From Zygaena filipendulae (taxonomy: Eukaryota; Arthropoda; Insecta; Lepidoptera; Zygaenidae), in NCBI GenBank assembly GCA_907165275.2, contig OU015652.1, positions 6,959,001-7,023,000 on the forward strand: DNA of 64,000 bases, written 5' to 3'. Positions 36,801-43,699 of this stretch are shown piece by piece (position 1 is the stretch's first letter; each line of letters starts with the position of its first letter). The position numbers and the translations under genes are program-made. The notes under the pieces are model-generated. The model was not told the origin of the DNA, searched no databases, and saw only the letters and a list, made by a program, of their open reading frames with translations.

Positions 36801-39003
36801 AAGTGCTTTTAAAAGATGTTGTTATCGAGAAAATGTAAATCAGGTTCACAATTGACCTACTAATTAAACGTAGCCAAACGAACGATTCAATGATAGGTAG
36901 CTCATAGAAAAAGATAATATGACTGTAATAAGTTGGATGAAAACGAGATGGGTTAGATTACAAAGATTGACGCCTAGTGTGAGAGTCAGAGATAGGTATG
37001 CGTTGTCTTTGGCGTTCATTTCAGCCGGCACGATGGCCGGCCTTGCGTGGTCAACCAGGTAGTTCAACCCCCAGTTGACGGTTATAGGGTGGGGCATTTT
37101 TCACGAGTTTATTTCACGAATTTCTTTAGAAACGCAAATCTCGTCAAGTTCATCGACTTAAATAAAACAGTTTGAACTTTGTTTGAATTTTTCAAGTAGT
37201 CACACGCTTAAGTGCACCGTATTTATTCAAATCTCTGTTACATGGTTGGTCATGGTCGTGGTAGGGGTGTGTCCCCCCCAAACTTAATTTATTCGTAATT
37301 ATACCATGTCCATCTACCACTATATTATAATCGGCCATACGGTCCATATGCACAGATAGTATGTAGAGTACCTATCTACTGTTCCGTCTATATAATTTCG
37401 CACTAAAAGTAAAATGGCTGTGAAATACGGACAAACGGACGGACATAGGTACCTAACTAATTGGAAAGTATTTCGTTTTTACCAATTTTGGCTATGCAAC
37501 GCTAAAAAAGTATAAAAAAAATCTATATTTCTGTATTTCTTTCTACCAAATAGTTCGGCTCTGTGTGGAAATGATCAGGATTATATTCAATCCAGAGACG
37601 CCCGTCGGCAATCATGATAAAATGCATCTCTTCTTGTTTATTTTATTTATTATTACCTACCTATTTTGTTTTTGTTAACTATGTGATCGGCAATAAAAAA
37701 TATTATCCTGCTAATATTGTAAATATTGTGTGTAGTGTGGATGTTTGTTAATGTGTTTGTTACTCAATCACGCAAAAACGGCTGAACGGATTTGGATGAA
37801 ATTTGTCATGCACGTTGTTAGGGGTACAGAGAGGACTTTTTATCCCGAAATTCCCGCCGGAACTCCTAAATTACCGCGGGTGAAACCGCGGGGCACAGCT
37901 AGTAATGCATAATTATAGGTATTCTTACCAATTACTTCAAGCGTCAAAGCAATTTTCTGCGTGGGACTGCCGAGAAAGCTGGCCACGCAGGTGTACGACC
38001 CTTCGTCGGAGAGTTCCACGGACTGGATTTGCAGCCGGTCTATGTTCTGGCCATCGGTTGCAATCAGACGATATCTGCCTTCGGGTGCATCATCGCTACC
38101 TTCGCGAAAATCGCGACTGCTGACGCAAAGAAGAATATTGTTGTTATTTAAAATTGTCAACGCATCTAGCAAGTTGTGCTATTTCATTAGTGCTCTGGTG
38201 ACATGATGGGGAATCGATACTCAAATGTAAAATAAAATGAAACAGAAAAAACCTGTAAAAAGCGGTAGACGATCCATTCCTGTACCAGGCAATTGACTCG
38301 AGCATGTCTCCTTCTTTTTCAGCGGTCACGTTGCAAGGTAATTCACCAGAAAATCCCACCACTGCTTGTACTGCAAATTTTTATGGGTTTATTATATTTA
38401 ACCAATACAAATTTGAGTTTAAATGTTATAGGTTTAAGCAATACTCTTTTAGAGACTTATTCGAACTGAAATGGAACCGTGCTTAACTGTCGATTGATGA
38501 GTTACCAAGTTATACTTATACGAAAGACAAGCTTACGTTTGAAATAGCTGACCCGCGCGGTTTCACCCGCGGTAATTTCGGAGTTCCCGCGGGAATTCCA
38601 GGATAAAATATAGTTATAAACCTTCCTCATGAATCACTCCATCTATTGGTGAAAACCGCATCAAAATCTGTTGCGTAGTTTTAAAGATTTAAGCATACAT
38701 AGGGATATAGGGACAGAGAAAGCGACTTTGTTTTATACTATGTAGTGATGAAGTTGAATTACCTTCTTAGTTTCTATCTTTGTTTTATCTCAAGTAAGAA
38801 GGTTTAAGAATACGTTTATTTATAGATCAAGTATACCGAATACAAAAAGCGAGTGCTTAAACTACTAGCAATATACTTACCTAATAAGCTATTATGTTCT
38901 AAAGTAAAAGAGAAGTGTTACCTTTTTCTTGAACATCTTCCGAAGTTAAACTTGTGAACAAGTATGTCAACACTATGAGGTAACTATACAAAAAACTATC
39001 CAT
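18855..39003 (-). CDS. Sidestep-family immunoglobulin/FN3 transmembrane receptor
   Basis: Cell-surface recognition protein of the insect Sidestep group, whose founding member guides motor axons. Exons in coding order: 39003-38922, 38370-38253, 38116-37929, 34885-34733, 33227-33024, 32591-32428, 32005-31855, 31244-31099, 24900-24738, 24015-23803, 23483-23302, 22867-22681, 21371-21180, 20505-20219, 19214-18855. They sum to 2790 nt, 929 residues plus TAA. Residues 1-22 look like a signal peptide. Ig1 (ELPCNVT, WYRNGS, DEGSYTC) is followed by Ig2 (YYIGDTVRLLC, PPPSLTWR), Ig3, Ig4 (VTLNCTYKANPPI, DAGEYACAAFN) and Ig5 (LTLRCGV, IQCWGLNEV). An FN3 domain ends near residue 648. The helix spans about 665-686 and the tail is 243 residues. 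The Ig order and the CWG.N phrase fit Sidestep rather than nephrin. Several junctions fall within Ig domains. Which Side paralogue it is cannot be told from this sequence alone. Confidence 0.9.
19215..20218. other. Intron of the sidestep-like gene
   Basis: The intron separates the last two cytoplasmic-tail exons. It holds a SINE-like block at 19615-19740; nothing else was recognised. Confidence 0.55.
19615..19740 (+). mobile_element. tRNA-derived SINE-like repeat
   Basis: The head accgttggtatagtggttag resembles a tRNA A box and is followed about 40 bp on by gagtcgcaagttcgtc, a decayed B box. It is inserted on the strand opposite to the host gene. Confidence 0.55.
21640..22112 (+). mobile_element. 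Helitron-like element, nearly full length
   Basis: The best longer copy. It starts near tctatctatacttataata, has tgcacgcatgggtcaaaaac, a second body segment cgcaaaaacggctggacgga, ggcatgcacgttgtcagggt and gggtacttttt, then the terminal hairpin ccgcgggtgaaaccgcgg, ggcacag and CTAG-T. 5' TC, a 3' hairpin and CTRR-T are the structural signs of Helitrons. No helicase or Rep ORF is present. It lies in the intron upstream of the transmembrane exon. Confidence 0.65.
22270..22545 (+). mobile_element. tRNA-derived SINE, copy 2
   Basis: The head cacccgtttggcgcagaggt holds an A box and ccgggttcgattcccggtgg a B box; it continues gggggtggacttggtgtgat as in the copy at 15020. The tail ends in an (ATT)n run at about 22514-22539. 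Confidence 0.75.
23490..23640 (+). repeat. Interspersed repeat family C, copy 1
   Basis: Contains gccataggggcaaacgggca, ccgccgcccatggacattt and ggcatgcaggtgcgttgccg. The same blocks recur at about 43895-44015. It sits a few bases beyond the 5' edge of the 23302-23483 exon. The class is not certain. Confidence 0.6.
24016..24737. other. Intron of the sidestep-like gene
   Basis: AT-rich. A block at about 24180-24330 (cttacagtgctcgaagggca, tatccgaacacaccc) partly matches 43040-43075. It also contains the 5' half of a Helitron-like copy at 24538-24660. Confidence 0.45.
24538..24660 (+). repeat. Helitron-like family 5' part
   Basis: Reads cgctattaatattattataa, then atgcgaatgtgagtttgttt and catacacgttgtcaggggta, but lacks the terminal hairpin, so the 3' end is lost. 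Confidence 0.5.
24919..25206. mobile_element. TIR element of the tagtccgtc family, copy 1
   Basis: The left end carries tagtccgtcagttagacaat and tagacacgtattttttcc. The right end carries the inverse ggaaaaatacgtgtacattt and acaagacggacta. The second copy at 48718-49044 shares the whole layout, including tgacgtca-containing centres. There is no ORF, so it is non-autonomous; a fragment of one end recurs near 25345-25395. Confidence 0.7.
25398..25448 (+). repeat. Left part of an older repeat split by the BEL element
   Basis: Begins ttaaccgacttccaaaaagg and aggaggttctatgttcgatt, and is interrupted at gtatg by the LTR at 25449. The continuation resumes at 29306. Confidence 0.6.
25449..25644 (+). 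repeat. 5' LTR of the BEL/Pao element
   Basis: 196 bp from tgttgtgtcgatatagggcg to ccttaatacaatcaaca. No difference from 29110-29305 was seen by eye. Confidence 0.93.
25896..28238 (+). CDS. BEL/Pao gag-protease polyprotein with reverse transcriptase remnant
   Basis: 780 codons without a stop. Residues 1-330 are the helical gag region typical of Pao elements (LPTFSGSYEAWPTFSDLF near residue 137). From about residue 348 there are cysteine/histidine knuckles, including CFNCLVPGHSAARC (CX2CX4HX4C), then CRICHRRHHSLLH. An aspartic protease with active-site region LIDQGSEATF starts near 472 and is followed by LLLGVKEY and TSLGWILFG, as in Pao proteins. The last 60 or so residues (HHAVVREEW near 716) look like the start of reverse transcriptase and then degenerate. 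Assembly and processing functions may be intact; polymerase and integrase are absent. The start is the first ATG after the leader. Confidence 0.88.
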   Translation: MANTQEQKQILAVLEDTASLLQKTQSNLKKCPKTRLTKGYVEARMRIIDDYWKTFKNAHQDLIKITPKEQKGVLPYFLNEEFFIYEDLYNVLQGDLKDMLIRQSESIAMDSSSSANLSMNMQHTQNLVKLPKIQLPTFSGSYEAWPTFSDLFISLVHNNTHLNEVQKLHYLKTSVTAEAESLLKHIQVTSNNYTHAWEILKTRYGNKRLILNCNMRRLFNQKKLASQSAALLKGLLDTTMECLHNLANLGISTDSWDPVIIHLLVQKLDPETHKDWEEYVYKDESEALPTWNDLKKFFESKFRTLELLSSSTTQHSTHQAKPAINQRSCHVATPTTTRNCIMCNDNHTLCHCKEFIQMEPPERSEYVTNKHLCFNCLVPGHSAARCRLPVSCRICHRRHHSLLHVNIDLESAASPCTQSQPPVSQRVVEEQEDVQVHTMMASHLTTRHGVALLATAIVEATNEQGHTIPLRALIDQGSEATFISEKATQLLKLHRQPMKGNVIGVGSAAIEIKHVVQLQIKSRWDQNFRLPIQAYVMKKQLTTKLPAKTIITKPWQHLKGLNLADPSYFTPGSVDLLLGVKEYTQILQENYIKGPPGTPCAQKTSLGWILFGDICTDSQEDTYTVMHHKLKEDTYRHLTEDEQTHKKKTIKNEKIMKCSTKFPFKRYNTQSSDEKIKDITTQHFLQQDKKPFLKTQHTKKIPERERETNYDPVFFAHHAVVREEWETSRTQNAFDATCEGVIRDCRRCYHSYQRSHQNGRPITYKLYSPLNKVKDRPTFI
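28239..29109. other. A-rich non-coding 3' part of the BEL/Pao element
   Basis: No ORF of note. The sequence is strongly A-rich on the plus strand with many 'aaagaa/aaacaca' phrases and ends tttggtgggcggta directly before the right LTR (likely polypurine-tract position). It replaces the missing polymerase and integrase genes. Confidence 0.6.
29110..29305 (+). repeat. 3' LTR of the BEL/Pao element
   Basis: 196-bp partner of 25449-25644, followed by the gtatg duplication at 29306-29310. Confidence 0.93.
29306..29856 (+). repeat. Right part of the older repeat split by the BEL element
   Basis: Resumes with a T-run, then atgtatgttcaccgattact, cgaagacggttggaccgatt and a body with gatctgatgatgggatctt. 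Its start together with 25398-25448 forms one unit when the BEL element is removed. A 69-codon ORF at 29379 has no recognisable product. Confidence 0.5.
29857..30240. mobile_element. 384-bp fold-back element with ~150-bp arms
   Basis: The left arm, aaaaccgacttccaaaaaca to gatcggtatgaagttggtga (to about 30006), is mirrored by the right arm, about 30092-30240, ending gtgtttttggaagtcggttt. The short central loop holds ggagaagatgggc-like sequence and an aagtcgactc site. Because the arms match, both strands show near-identical open frames beginning MVCATTDR; these are palindrome artefacts, not genes. Partial relatives lie near 43140-43260 and 43715-43800. Confidence 0.8.
30395..30554 (+). repeat. 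Helitron-like family 3' part
   Basis: Contains cgcaaaaactactggatgga and ttatcccggaattgccgtgg, and ends cacgggtgaaaccgcggggc followed by acaactagt: one substitution in the usual cagctagt. Confidence 0.6.
30573..30815. mobile_element. Snap-back MITE (PIF/Harbinger-type), copy 2
   Basis: A palindrome with outer arms gccgcactcagagtcgactt and aaagtcgactctgagtgcgg and inner arms aaaacaaaactgctgcaatc and gattgcggcagttttgtttt. The centre taattggcatttaactaatt is in the opposite order to copy 3, as expected if the two copies inserted in opposite directions. It is flanked by TAA on the left and TTA on the right. Confidence 0.8.
31305..31500 (+). repeat. Repeat related to the older split repeat
   Basis: cgccgacttcaaaaaaggagg is followed by gtatgatcgcctgcgtataa, caaaaactataagttggact and tcaaaatcggttcagtagtt. 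The start resembles the 25398 repeat, but the body differs. Confidence 0.45.
31550..31715 (-). repeat. Helitron-like family copy lacking its 3' terminus
   Basis: gtaatttcccgcgggaattc, then agagccctatgttctcctct, tgcaaaattccgtgatgaac and the tail ttcgcattcataatattagt. The hairpin-CTAG end is missing on the left. Confidence 0.5.
34399..34560 (+). repeat. Helitron-like family 5' end
   Basis: Shows the clearest 5' terminus: A followed by TCCAAACTAATATTATAAAT, then gcaaatgtttgtttgcttg, aacgttgtcatggtacagaa and aaaaagtact. It breaks off before the hairpin, about 170 bp before the 34733-34885 exon. Confidence 0.55.
34925..35125 (-). repeat. Helitron-like family copy
   Basis: tgtgtttcccgcgttttcag, then cggtaatttcggagttcccg and cgggaattccggatttcaat. 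It starts about 40 bp upstream (in gene sense) of the Ig2 exon at 34885. Confidence 0.5.
36230..36640 (+). repeat. SINE-like repeat pair
   Basis: A head gcatcgttggcctagttatt and atgtcaggggttctaatcgc resembles a decayed tRNA promoter. At 36545 the phrase ctggaccaggtggcgcagtg recurs from about 17930 and 20170 in altered form. Confidence 0.4.
37700..37903 (+). mobile_element. Helitron-like element with intact 3' end
   Basis: Carries ctcaatcacgcaaaaacggc, atgcacgttgttaggggtac, tttttatcccgaaattcccg and a perfect terminal hairpin ccgcgggtgaaaccgcgg, then ggcacag and CTAG-T. It ends only about 25 bp from the splice donor of the sidestep-like exon at 37929. Confidence 0.65.
38548..38745 (-). repeat. 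Helitron-like family copy
   Basis: gctgacccgcgcggtttcac, then ccgcggtaatttcggagttc and ataaaccttcctcatgaatc. It lies in the first intron of the sidestep-like gene. Confidence 0.6.
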
Positions 39004-39300
39004 TATATTTCGCTCAAACAAAGACCGTCAGAAAGTTTAAATTTTTGTTAAATTGGACAAACGTAATTCGACTCGTAGGGAGCATGGCCCGAATGTGCGC
39101 GGGCAAAGGACGCGCGTTTCAATTGGCGCACTCGGCGGCAATAAGTGACATCGCCGGTTCCGCACTTCCGGAGCGCTGTCCCTGCTCGTGACGTCACTCG
39201 CCGGTCAAACGCCGCGCCGGTGCTCGCCACTGCCTGTGCTTTGTTTACCTTGCAGTTTTTAATTGACGAGGTCAAAACAATTGGGTCGCGATTTGCTTAT
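39004..39300 (-). promoter_or_regulatory. Putative promoter / 5' UTR of the sidestep-like gene
   Basis: A GC-rich, CpG-rich island directly upstream of the ATG at 39003, unlike the flanking AT-rich DNA. It contains a perfect CRE-type palindrome TGACGTCA at 39189-39196. No TATA box could be assigned, and the transcription start is unknown. Confidence 0.4.
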
Positions 39301-39530
39301 AGTGCAAACAGTTTTCGTTTTTGAAGCCTCATTAAGCTACGTTGCAAGAACTTTGCTTCTGTAAAATCGTTTGCATTGTTTTTTTAATGTAACCAGGGTG
39401 AAGGTGATTGTCTATCCTAGATTCAGTTAAATATCAAATAATTTACATTATTAAGAATTCATAATTTATGTAAAAGGAGGTAGGTATACATATTAGAGTA
39501 TCAACATTGATATTTAATGAAATAGCTCTA

Positions 39531-39773
39531 ACGGCCGCACTCAGAGTCGACTTTAATGATTACTTAGTTAAGTATGGATCTTTAAAACAAAACTGCCGCA
39601 ATCAGAGACTTTCAGTAAATTAATGTTAATTGGCATTTAATGAGATGTAACTTAATTAGTTAAATGCCAATTAACATTAATTTATTAAACTTGTCTGATT
39701 GCGGCAGTTTTGTTTTGAAAATCTATACTTAACTAAGTAACCATTAAAGTCGACTCTGAGTGCGGCGGTAAGC
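39531..39773. mobile_element. Snap-back MITE (PIF/Harbinger-type), copy 3
   Basis: A palindrome running from cggccgcactcagagtcgac to gtcgactctgagtgcggcgg with TAA on both sides. Its centre (aatgagatgtaacttaatta) reads in the same direction as copy 1. It lies between the sidestep-like promoter and the end of the SAM gene. No ORF. Confidence 0.82.
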
Positions 39774-39952
39774 TTTAATAAATCATAAATCAACATGAAC
39801 AACGACACACTTTTATTTTTTTGTACTTTGATTATGGAACTTCTTGTCAATTATAATTCCATCACAAAAAATATATATTTTCTTAAATACTAATTACGTC
39901 AATTGGCTTCTTTTACATTTACGAATAGAATAGTGTTTTGAGGTAGATTCAA

Positions 39953-41456
39953 TTATTTGAGTTGTTTTAAAGATTTTACAAATAGAACAGTCAATACTAG
40001 AATTACTGCACTGCCAGCAGTTCCAATTAAGACTTTTTTATTCTTTGAGTTATTTGACTCTTTTGTCAGCATCTAAAAACAATTTCATAAATTAGACCTG
40101 AAACATTATAGGTCTTGCAAGCTTTATAAATTATACAAAACAGAACAATCATAGGTAAGTCAAGCAATAACTAGTTATTGGGGACTTAGTTATAGTAAAT
40201 ATTATAAAAAGTACAAAGCTCACCTTGAGCTGGGTATATATGGCTATGTCCATAGAATTCATTATTGTAGTTATTTCATTCATTGTAGAGATTGCTATAT
40301 CAGATGCATAAATATCCTTATATAATAAACAGTCTGATATTACAGCTGTTTTTTTTACAGCTAATGAGTTTGCCAGCATACTCAAATAAATCCTGTATAA
40401 ATGTTGTGAGCTTTCTTCTAAAATATTAACAATTTCAACTGGACCTAAGCTTATTGAGGATTTAGACCTAAAAATTAAAGAAAGTTTTTTTTAGTCTGAT
40501 ACATTTCCAGAAGTAGAGTTACTTACATAATACATACTGGGTCCTTTTAAAAATTACCTATTACATTGGTATTTAAATAATTTTACAAAGTAATGACCTA
40601 ACTTAGCTATTTTGTTATTCAAAACTAGCTGTTCTCTGCAGTTTCACCTCCAGTAATTTTGGAGTTCCCATAGGAATATCAAGACAATCTATATGTATAA
40701 ACCTTCCCCTCATGAATTACTCTATGTATTAGTGAATACAGCATGAAAATCCATTCAGTAGTTGTGAGTTTATTGTGAACAGACATACAGAGAGTCAGAC
40801 AGACAGACACATATATCAGGATCGAAATATAAGTAATTTATCACAAACTTAAGAGAAGTGCTTCAACTGGTAAGTAATTTTCTACAAAAGAGTTGTTTTT
40901 GCAGGGTTTACTCAGTTTGCTTAGTAGTTTGGGTTAAGCAGGGCGTTATTCACAAAAATTAACAAAGGTTGTCTGGAAGAGATCGCTAGTAAAGCGATAA
41001 GACCGCCTTTTGTATGCCTTTAGTTATAAGTTTTTGTTAACACACTGTAACATTATTTTGGTGTACAATAAAGTGTATTCTATTCTATTCTATTAACGAT
41101 ACTCACAAAAGTGGTAGAGATTCTTCGTAAATCGGTAAATTTTTTACTTCTTTCAAAATTTTTAGTCGGATTTCTGGGTCATCCACTCCCAGCTTGTATA
41201 GGTCTTCACTCGATAATTCCATCAGAGTGCATTGTCCGATATTATTTTTTCTGTAAAAACAATGCTATTAACTTTGCGCCCTGCCGAACATGGGATTTTA
41301 TTAGTAAAGTTAAATGAACAAAAATTACTTGAAAATATCAAGGTATCTTTCAGCCCCTACACCTATCAGAAAAGCACTAATGGTAACGTCGAATTCAGTT
41401 GGATCAATTTTATTAGTAGAAGGTAATTGGGACCTTAATTCTAATTCATTAGACAT
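39953..41456 (-). CDS. SAM-domain protein with C-terminal membrane anchor, GASZ/ASZ1-like
   Basis: Exons in coding order: 41456-41329, 41250-41107, 40467-40224, 40072-39953. They total 636 nt, giving 211 residues and a TAA. Residues 26-80 form a SAM-type helical bundle (FLIGVGAERYLDIF, TLMELSSEDLYKLGV, RLKILKEVKNLP). The middle is helical. A hydrophobic helix near residues 190-207 (VLIGTAGSAVILVLTVLF) is followed by KSLKQLK, as in tail-anchored outer-membrane proteins. SAM plus a terminal anchor is the layout of the C-terminal half of GASZ, the mitochondrial piRNA-pathway scaffold, but the ankyrin repeats expected before it are absent. An in-frame TAG lies about 24 nt upstream of the ATG, supporting the start unless that tttag is a splice acceptor. 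The family assignment is an inference; the gene model itself is well supported. Confidence 0.82.
40626..40850 (-). repeat. Helitron-like family copy in the SAM gene
   Basis: actagctgttctctgcagtt, then cacctccagtaattttggag and ccttcccctcatgaattact, and a cagacagacacatatatcag tail. The GC hairpin has decayed. It lies in the intron between exons 2 and 3. Confidence 0.55.
40964..41093 (+). mobile_element. Non-LTR retrotransposon 3' tail (jockey-like), copy 2
   Basis: Matches 17507-17640 almost base for base (ggttgtctggaagagatcgc to ggtgtacaataaagtgtatt) with a short (ctatt)n end. It is inserted antisense in the SAM gene intron and ends about 13 bp from the exon 2 donor. Confidence 0.65.
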
Positions 41457-41725
41457 TTTTAATTCCCTCTTATTTTTCTAAATTTATCAAACGAGGAACT
41501 TTTTTTACGAACAATACAAATTTGAAATTGCAGACTCAGATTGCAGATGAAAAAAGTAAAAACTTTTGTTGTTGACAGTGTTGACATTTGACTTGACATT
41601 TTTTGTTTTTTGGTGAAGTTTACCCCTTTTCGGGGAAGGCAGAAGGAAACTTAGTCCATAGAGCCAATTCAGTGGTATATTTCTTCTTTTGAAGTTATTT
41701 ACTTACATCGAAATGCATTAGTGAG
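41457..41725. promoter_or_regulatory. Putative 5' region of the SAM gene, possibly bidirectional
   Basis: The clustered phrase gttgacagtgttgacatttg and tgacttgacat lies at about 41570-41605. I associate TGACA-rich repeats of this kind with insect promoter-proximal DNA, but that is inference. A 12-bp inverted repeat (catcgaaatgca and tgcatttcgatg) spans 41707-41738 at the start of the plus-strand ORF that follows. Confidence 0.3.
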
Positions 41726-41926
41726 ATGCATTTCGATGCTTTACCGGAACTTTTGGAAGCAAATCTTCACAGTGGAACCTTAATAGGACGCTCTGTGGGA
41801 AGTTGTATAGTAAAACGACAACCTCCTGACGAACGCCCAATTTCATCCTATTTCACTGTTTCCGCACACTGTTCATCACTAATGGATCACTATTATGCAA
41901 AATGCACCATATTCACACAATATTAA
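41726..41926 (+). CDS. Unassigned 66-codon ORF, divergent from the SAM gene
   Basis: An ATG-to-stop frame beginning MHFDALPELLEANLH with fairly protein-like composition. I do not recognise it, and no downstream exon could be joined to it. It could be the first exon of a lost gene, a retrocopy piece or chance. Confidence 0.2.
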   Translation: MHFDALPELLEANLHSGTLIGRSVGSCIVKRQPPDERPISSYFTVSAHCSSLMDHYYAKCTIFTQY

Positions 41927-42159
41927 TCACGATGAACTAATTTGCAAAACACAGAAATAAAACTGACGTCCACTCTGCTAAAAATCCCGCCGAAAGTCCT
42001 TTGACTTGACAGTGACGTGACAGTAGTGACACTGTTTTTTTGTAAATTGAACATGCATGTTCCGAAATAAACTGATAGCACTGGCACCGCGCTTGCAGTA
42101 ACGAGAAATTCATTCCGATAAACTTTCAGTATCTGTACTGCCGCAGTATCCGCAGTAGG

Positions 42160-42620
42160 CGGTATGACGTCAACTCTTACGAGTTCTTTTGCTGCCTCCA
42201 GAGGTAACTGCGTCGGGGAAGAGCCTCCTAAAGTGGGCGATCCCACGCTGTCCTCCAATCCACGTGGATCATCGGGGCAGAGCCAACACCGCCCGTCGGG
42301 GCGGCATTTAGGCTCCGTCAGCCAAGCTGCTCGGTGCTACTGCTAGGTGGGCTGCGTTGGCTCGTCATCGCTAGCGATGAGCTCGCGATGGGTATCGCTT
42401 CCCCTCGGGTGGACGGGTGTGGAGAGGAGCCAGACCACGGATGTGCTCGTGGTCCTACGCGTCTGCCCACTCGAACATCCGCGAGGTAAGCCGCTGAATG
42501 AACTCGCCCAGCGGCTCGACTCTCAAGTCCCTCTGGATAACGGAGTTCCACACATAGCACAGAGCCCCAGCAGTGGCAAGCAGTGTCATGGCTTGTTGCG
42601 ACTCCATGCTCGTGCGCTAG
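42160..42620 (-). pseudogene. Decayed non-LTR retrotransposon fragment (jockey-type C-terminus?)
   Basis: On the minus strand from about 42610 the translation reads like the tail of a jockey-type reverse transcriptase (VWNSVIQRDLRVEPLGEFI, then HIRGLAPLHTRPPEGKR), broken by several stops and frame changes. It is GC-rich compared with its surroundings. The assignment rests on recall of the family's C-terminal pattern and is tentative. Confidence 0.45.
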
Positions 42621-42637
42621 GACGCAAATGGCTGTGC

Positions 42638-42755
42638 GTACCTTCGACCAAAATAAAAAAAAACTTTTTAATTTGGTCGAAGGTGCGTATCATGCCGAAG
42701 CGGCGTATAATGTAGATCTTGTAGACCCCGACTTCGGTATGATATCATAATCAGC
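42638..42755. repeat. Two adjacent inverted repeats
   Basis: The first is cgtaccttcgaccaaa against tttggtcgaaggtgcg at about 42639-42687, with an A-rich loop. The second is atcatgccgaag against cttcggtatgat at about 42688-42745. They touch each other. Together they may be the end of a decayed transposon. Confidence 0.55.
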
Positions 42756-43294
42756 GCCATTTTTATACTGTGAGGACTGGCGTTTCCGAGGTAGGGTGAG
42801 TGCTCTCAGTGGTTTGATCACGTGATCAGCTCGGATTAGCTAGGATTGGTCAATCGTGTCGGTTGGTTGACATGAGTGGTCGACAGCGTGACATGACAAT
42901 GACGTGGATAAAACTGGACTGCCTTTCGTTTTAATAGCTCAGTACATAGCGAACTATAAAGGAACGGCTTTGCAGAATACCGCCTAATTAATTTGTGGAA
43001 TACCGTAGACAGAGACGCAGAATACTAAGGTCACGTCATACCTTACAGTGCTGTCAGGATTTTTCGGAACATATCCGTGTTACCAACAAGTTTCACATTA
43101 GTAGGCCATATATCTTTAAAACAGACTAGAAAAAAAAATGATGCAAGTGCCCTGATCGGTTTGAAGTCGGTGCCAAGACAAATAGGTTATAGTTAGACAA
43201 GAGCCTGTCGTCGTGAACAAAACAAGTGTCCAACTAGTCACAACTAGTGCCCATCTGAATTTCGGGCTGCTTCCAATGATTTTCATAGAATTTA

Positions 43295-43455
43295 GTATGC
43301 AGGTTGCAGGTTTCGGGGGCGATTAATCAATCTGGCTAGATTTAATTTTTAAAAAAACGTCGTTTTATCCGTGTTTTCATAAAAAATGAGTGTTTGGTAC
43401 TGCTTTTCTTCTTAACATTAGATGGCGCTACGAGCGAAGTTCGATCGCCTTCATA
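43295..43455. repeat. Interspersed repeat family B, copy 2
   Basis: ggtttcgggggcgattaatc, then cgttttatccgtgttttcat and aaaaatgagtgtttggtact, in the inverse orientation to 12885-13120. It ends gctacgagcgaagttcgatc. Confidence 0.6.
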
Positions 43456-43699
43456 TAACTACTTAACTAGTGTAGTATTACCTATATTATATGTGATATT
43501 ACCAATATTCATTTAATATGCGTGCATTTTTGTCGTTCGGGTTAAACGCTAGGTATTGATCTTTTAGCTTAATGCATTTTTGTGTGTTTTGAAGTCGTTT
43601 ATAATTTTTTTTGCTAAAATTTTGTACATTCTTTAATTTTCGTAATTTGTATATTTTAGTAACAAACATACAAAAGAACAAAAAAAAATCAACAGTCGA

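Larger units (their letters stand above)
34886..37928. other. 3-kb intron of the sidestep-like gene
   Basis: Contains Helitron-like copies at both ends (34925-35125 and 37700-37903), a SINE-like block near 36230-36640 and an unidentified block at 36860-37100. Nothing else was recognised. The stretch 35200-36200 is plain AT-rich sequence. Confidence 0.55.

Noticed and set aside
18855..39003. Nephrin/Hibris-type or Dscam-type receptor
   Set aside because: Only five Ig domains and one FN3, with the CWG.N phrase and Ig1 WYR-type strand order of the Sidestep group; Dscam has more of both domains.
42347..42715. 122-codon plus-strand ORF
   Set aside because: It lies antisense to a decayed LINE C-terminus and ends in an A-rich hairpin; no recognisable protein.
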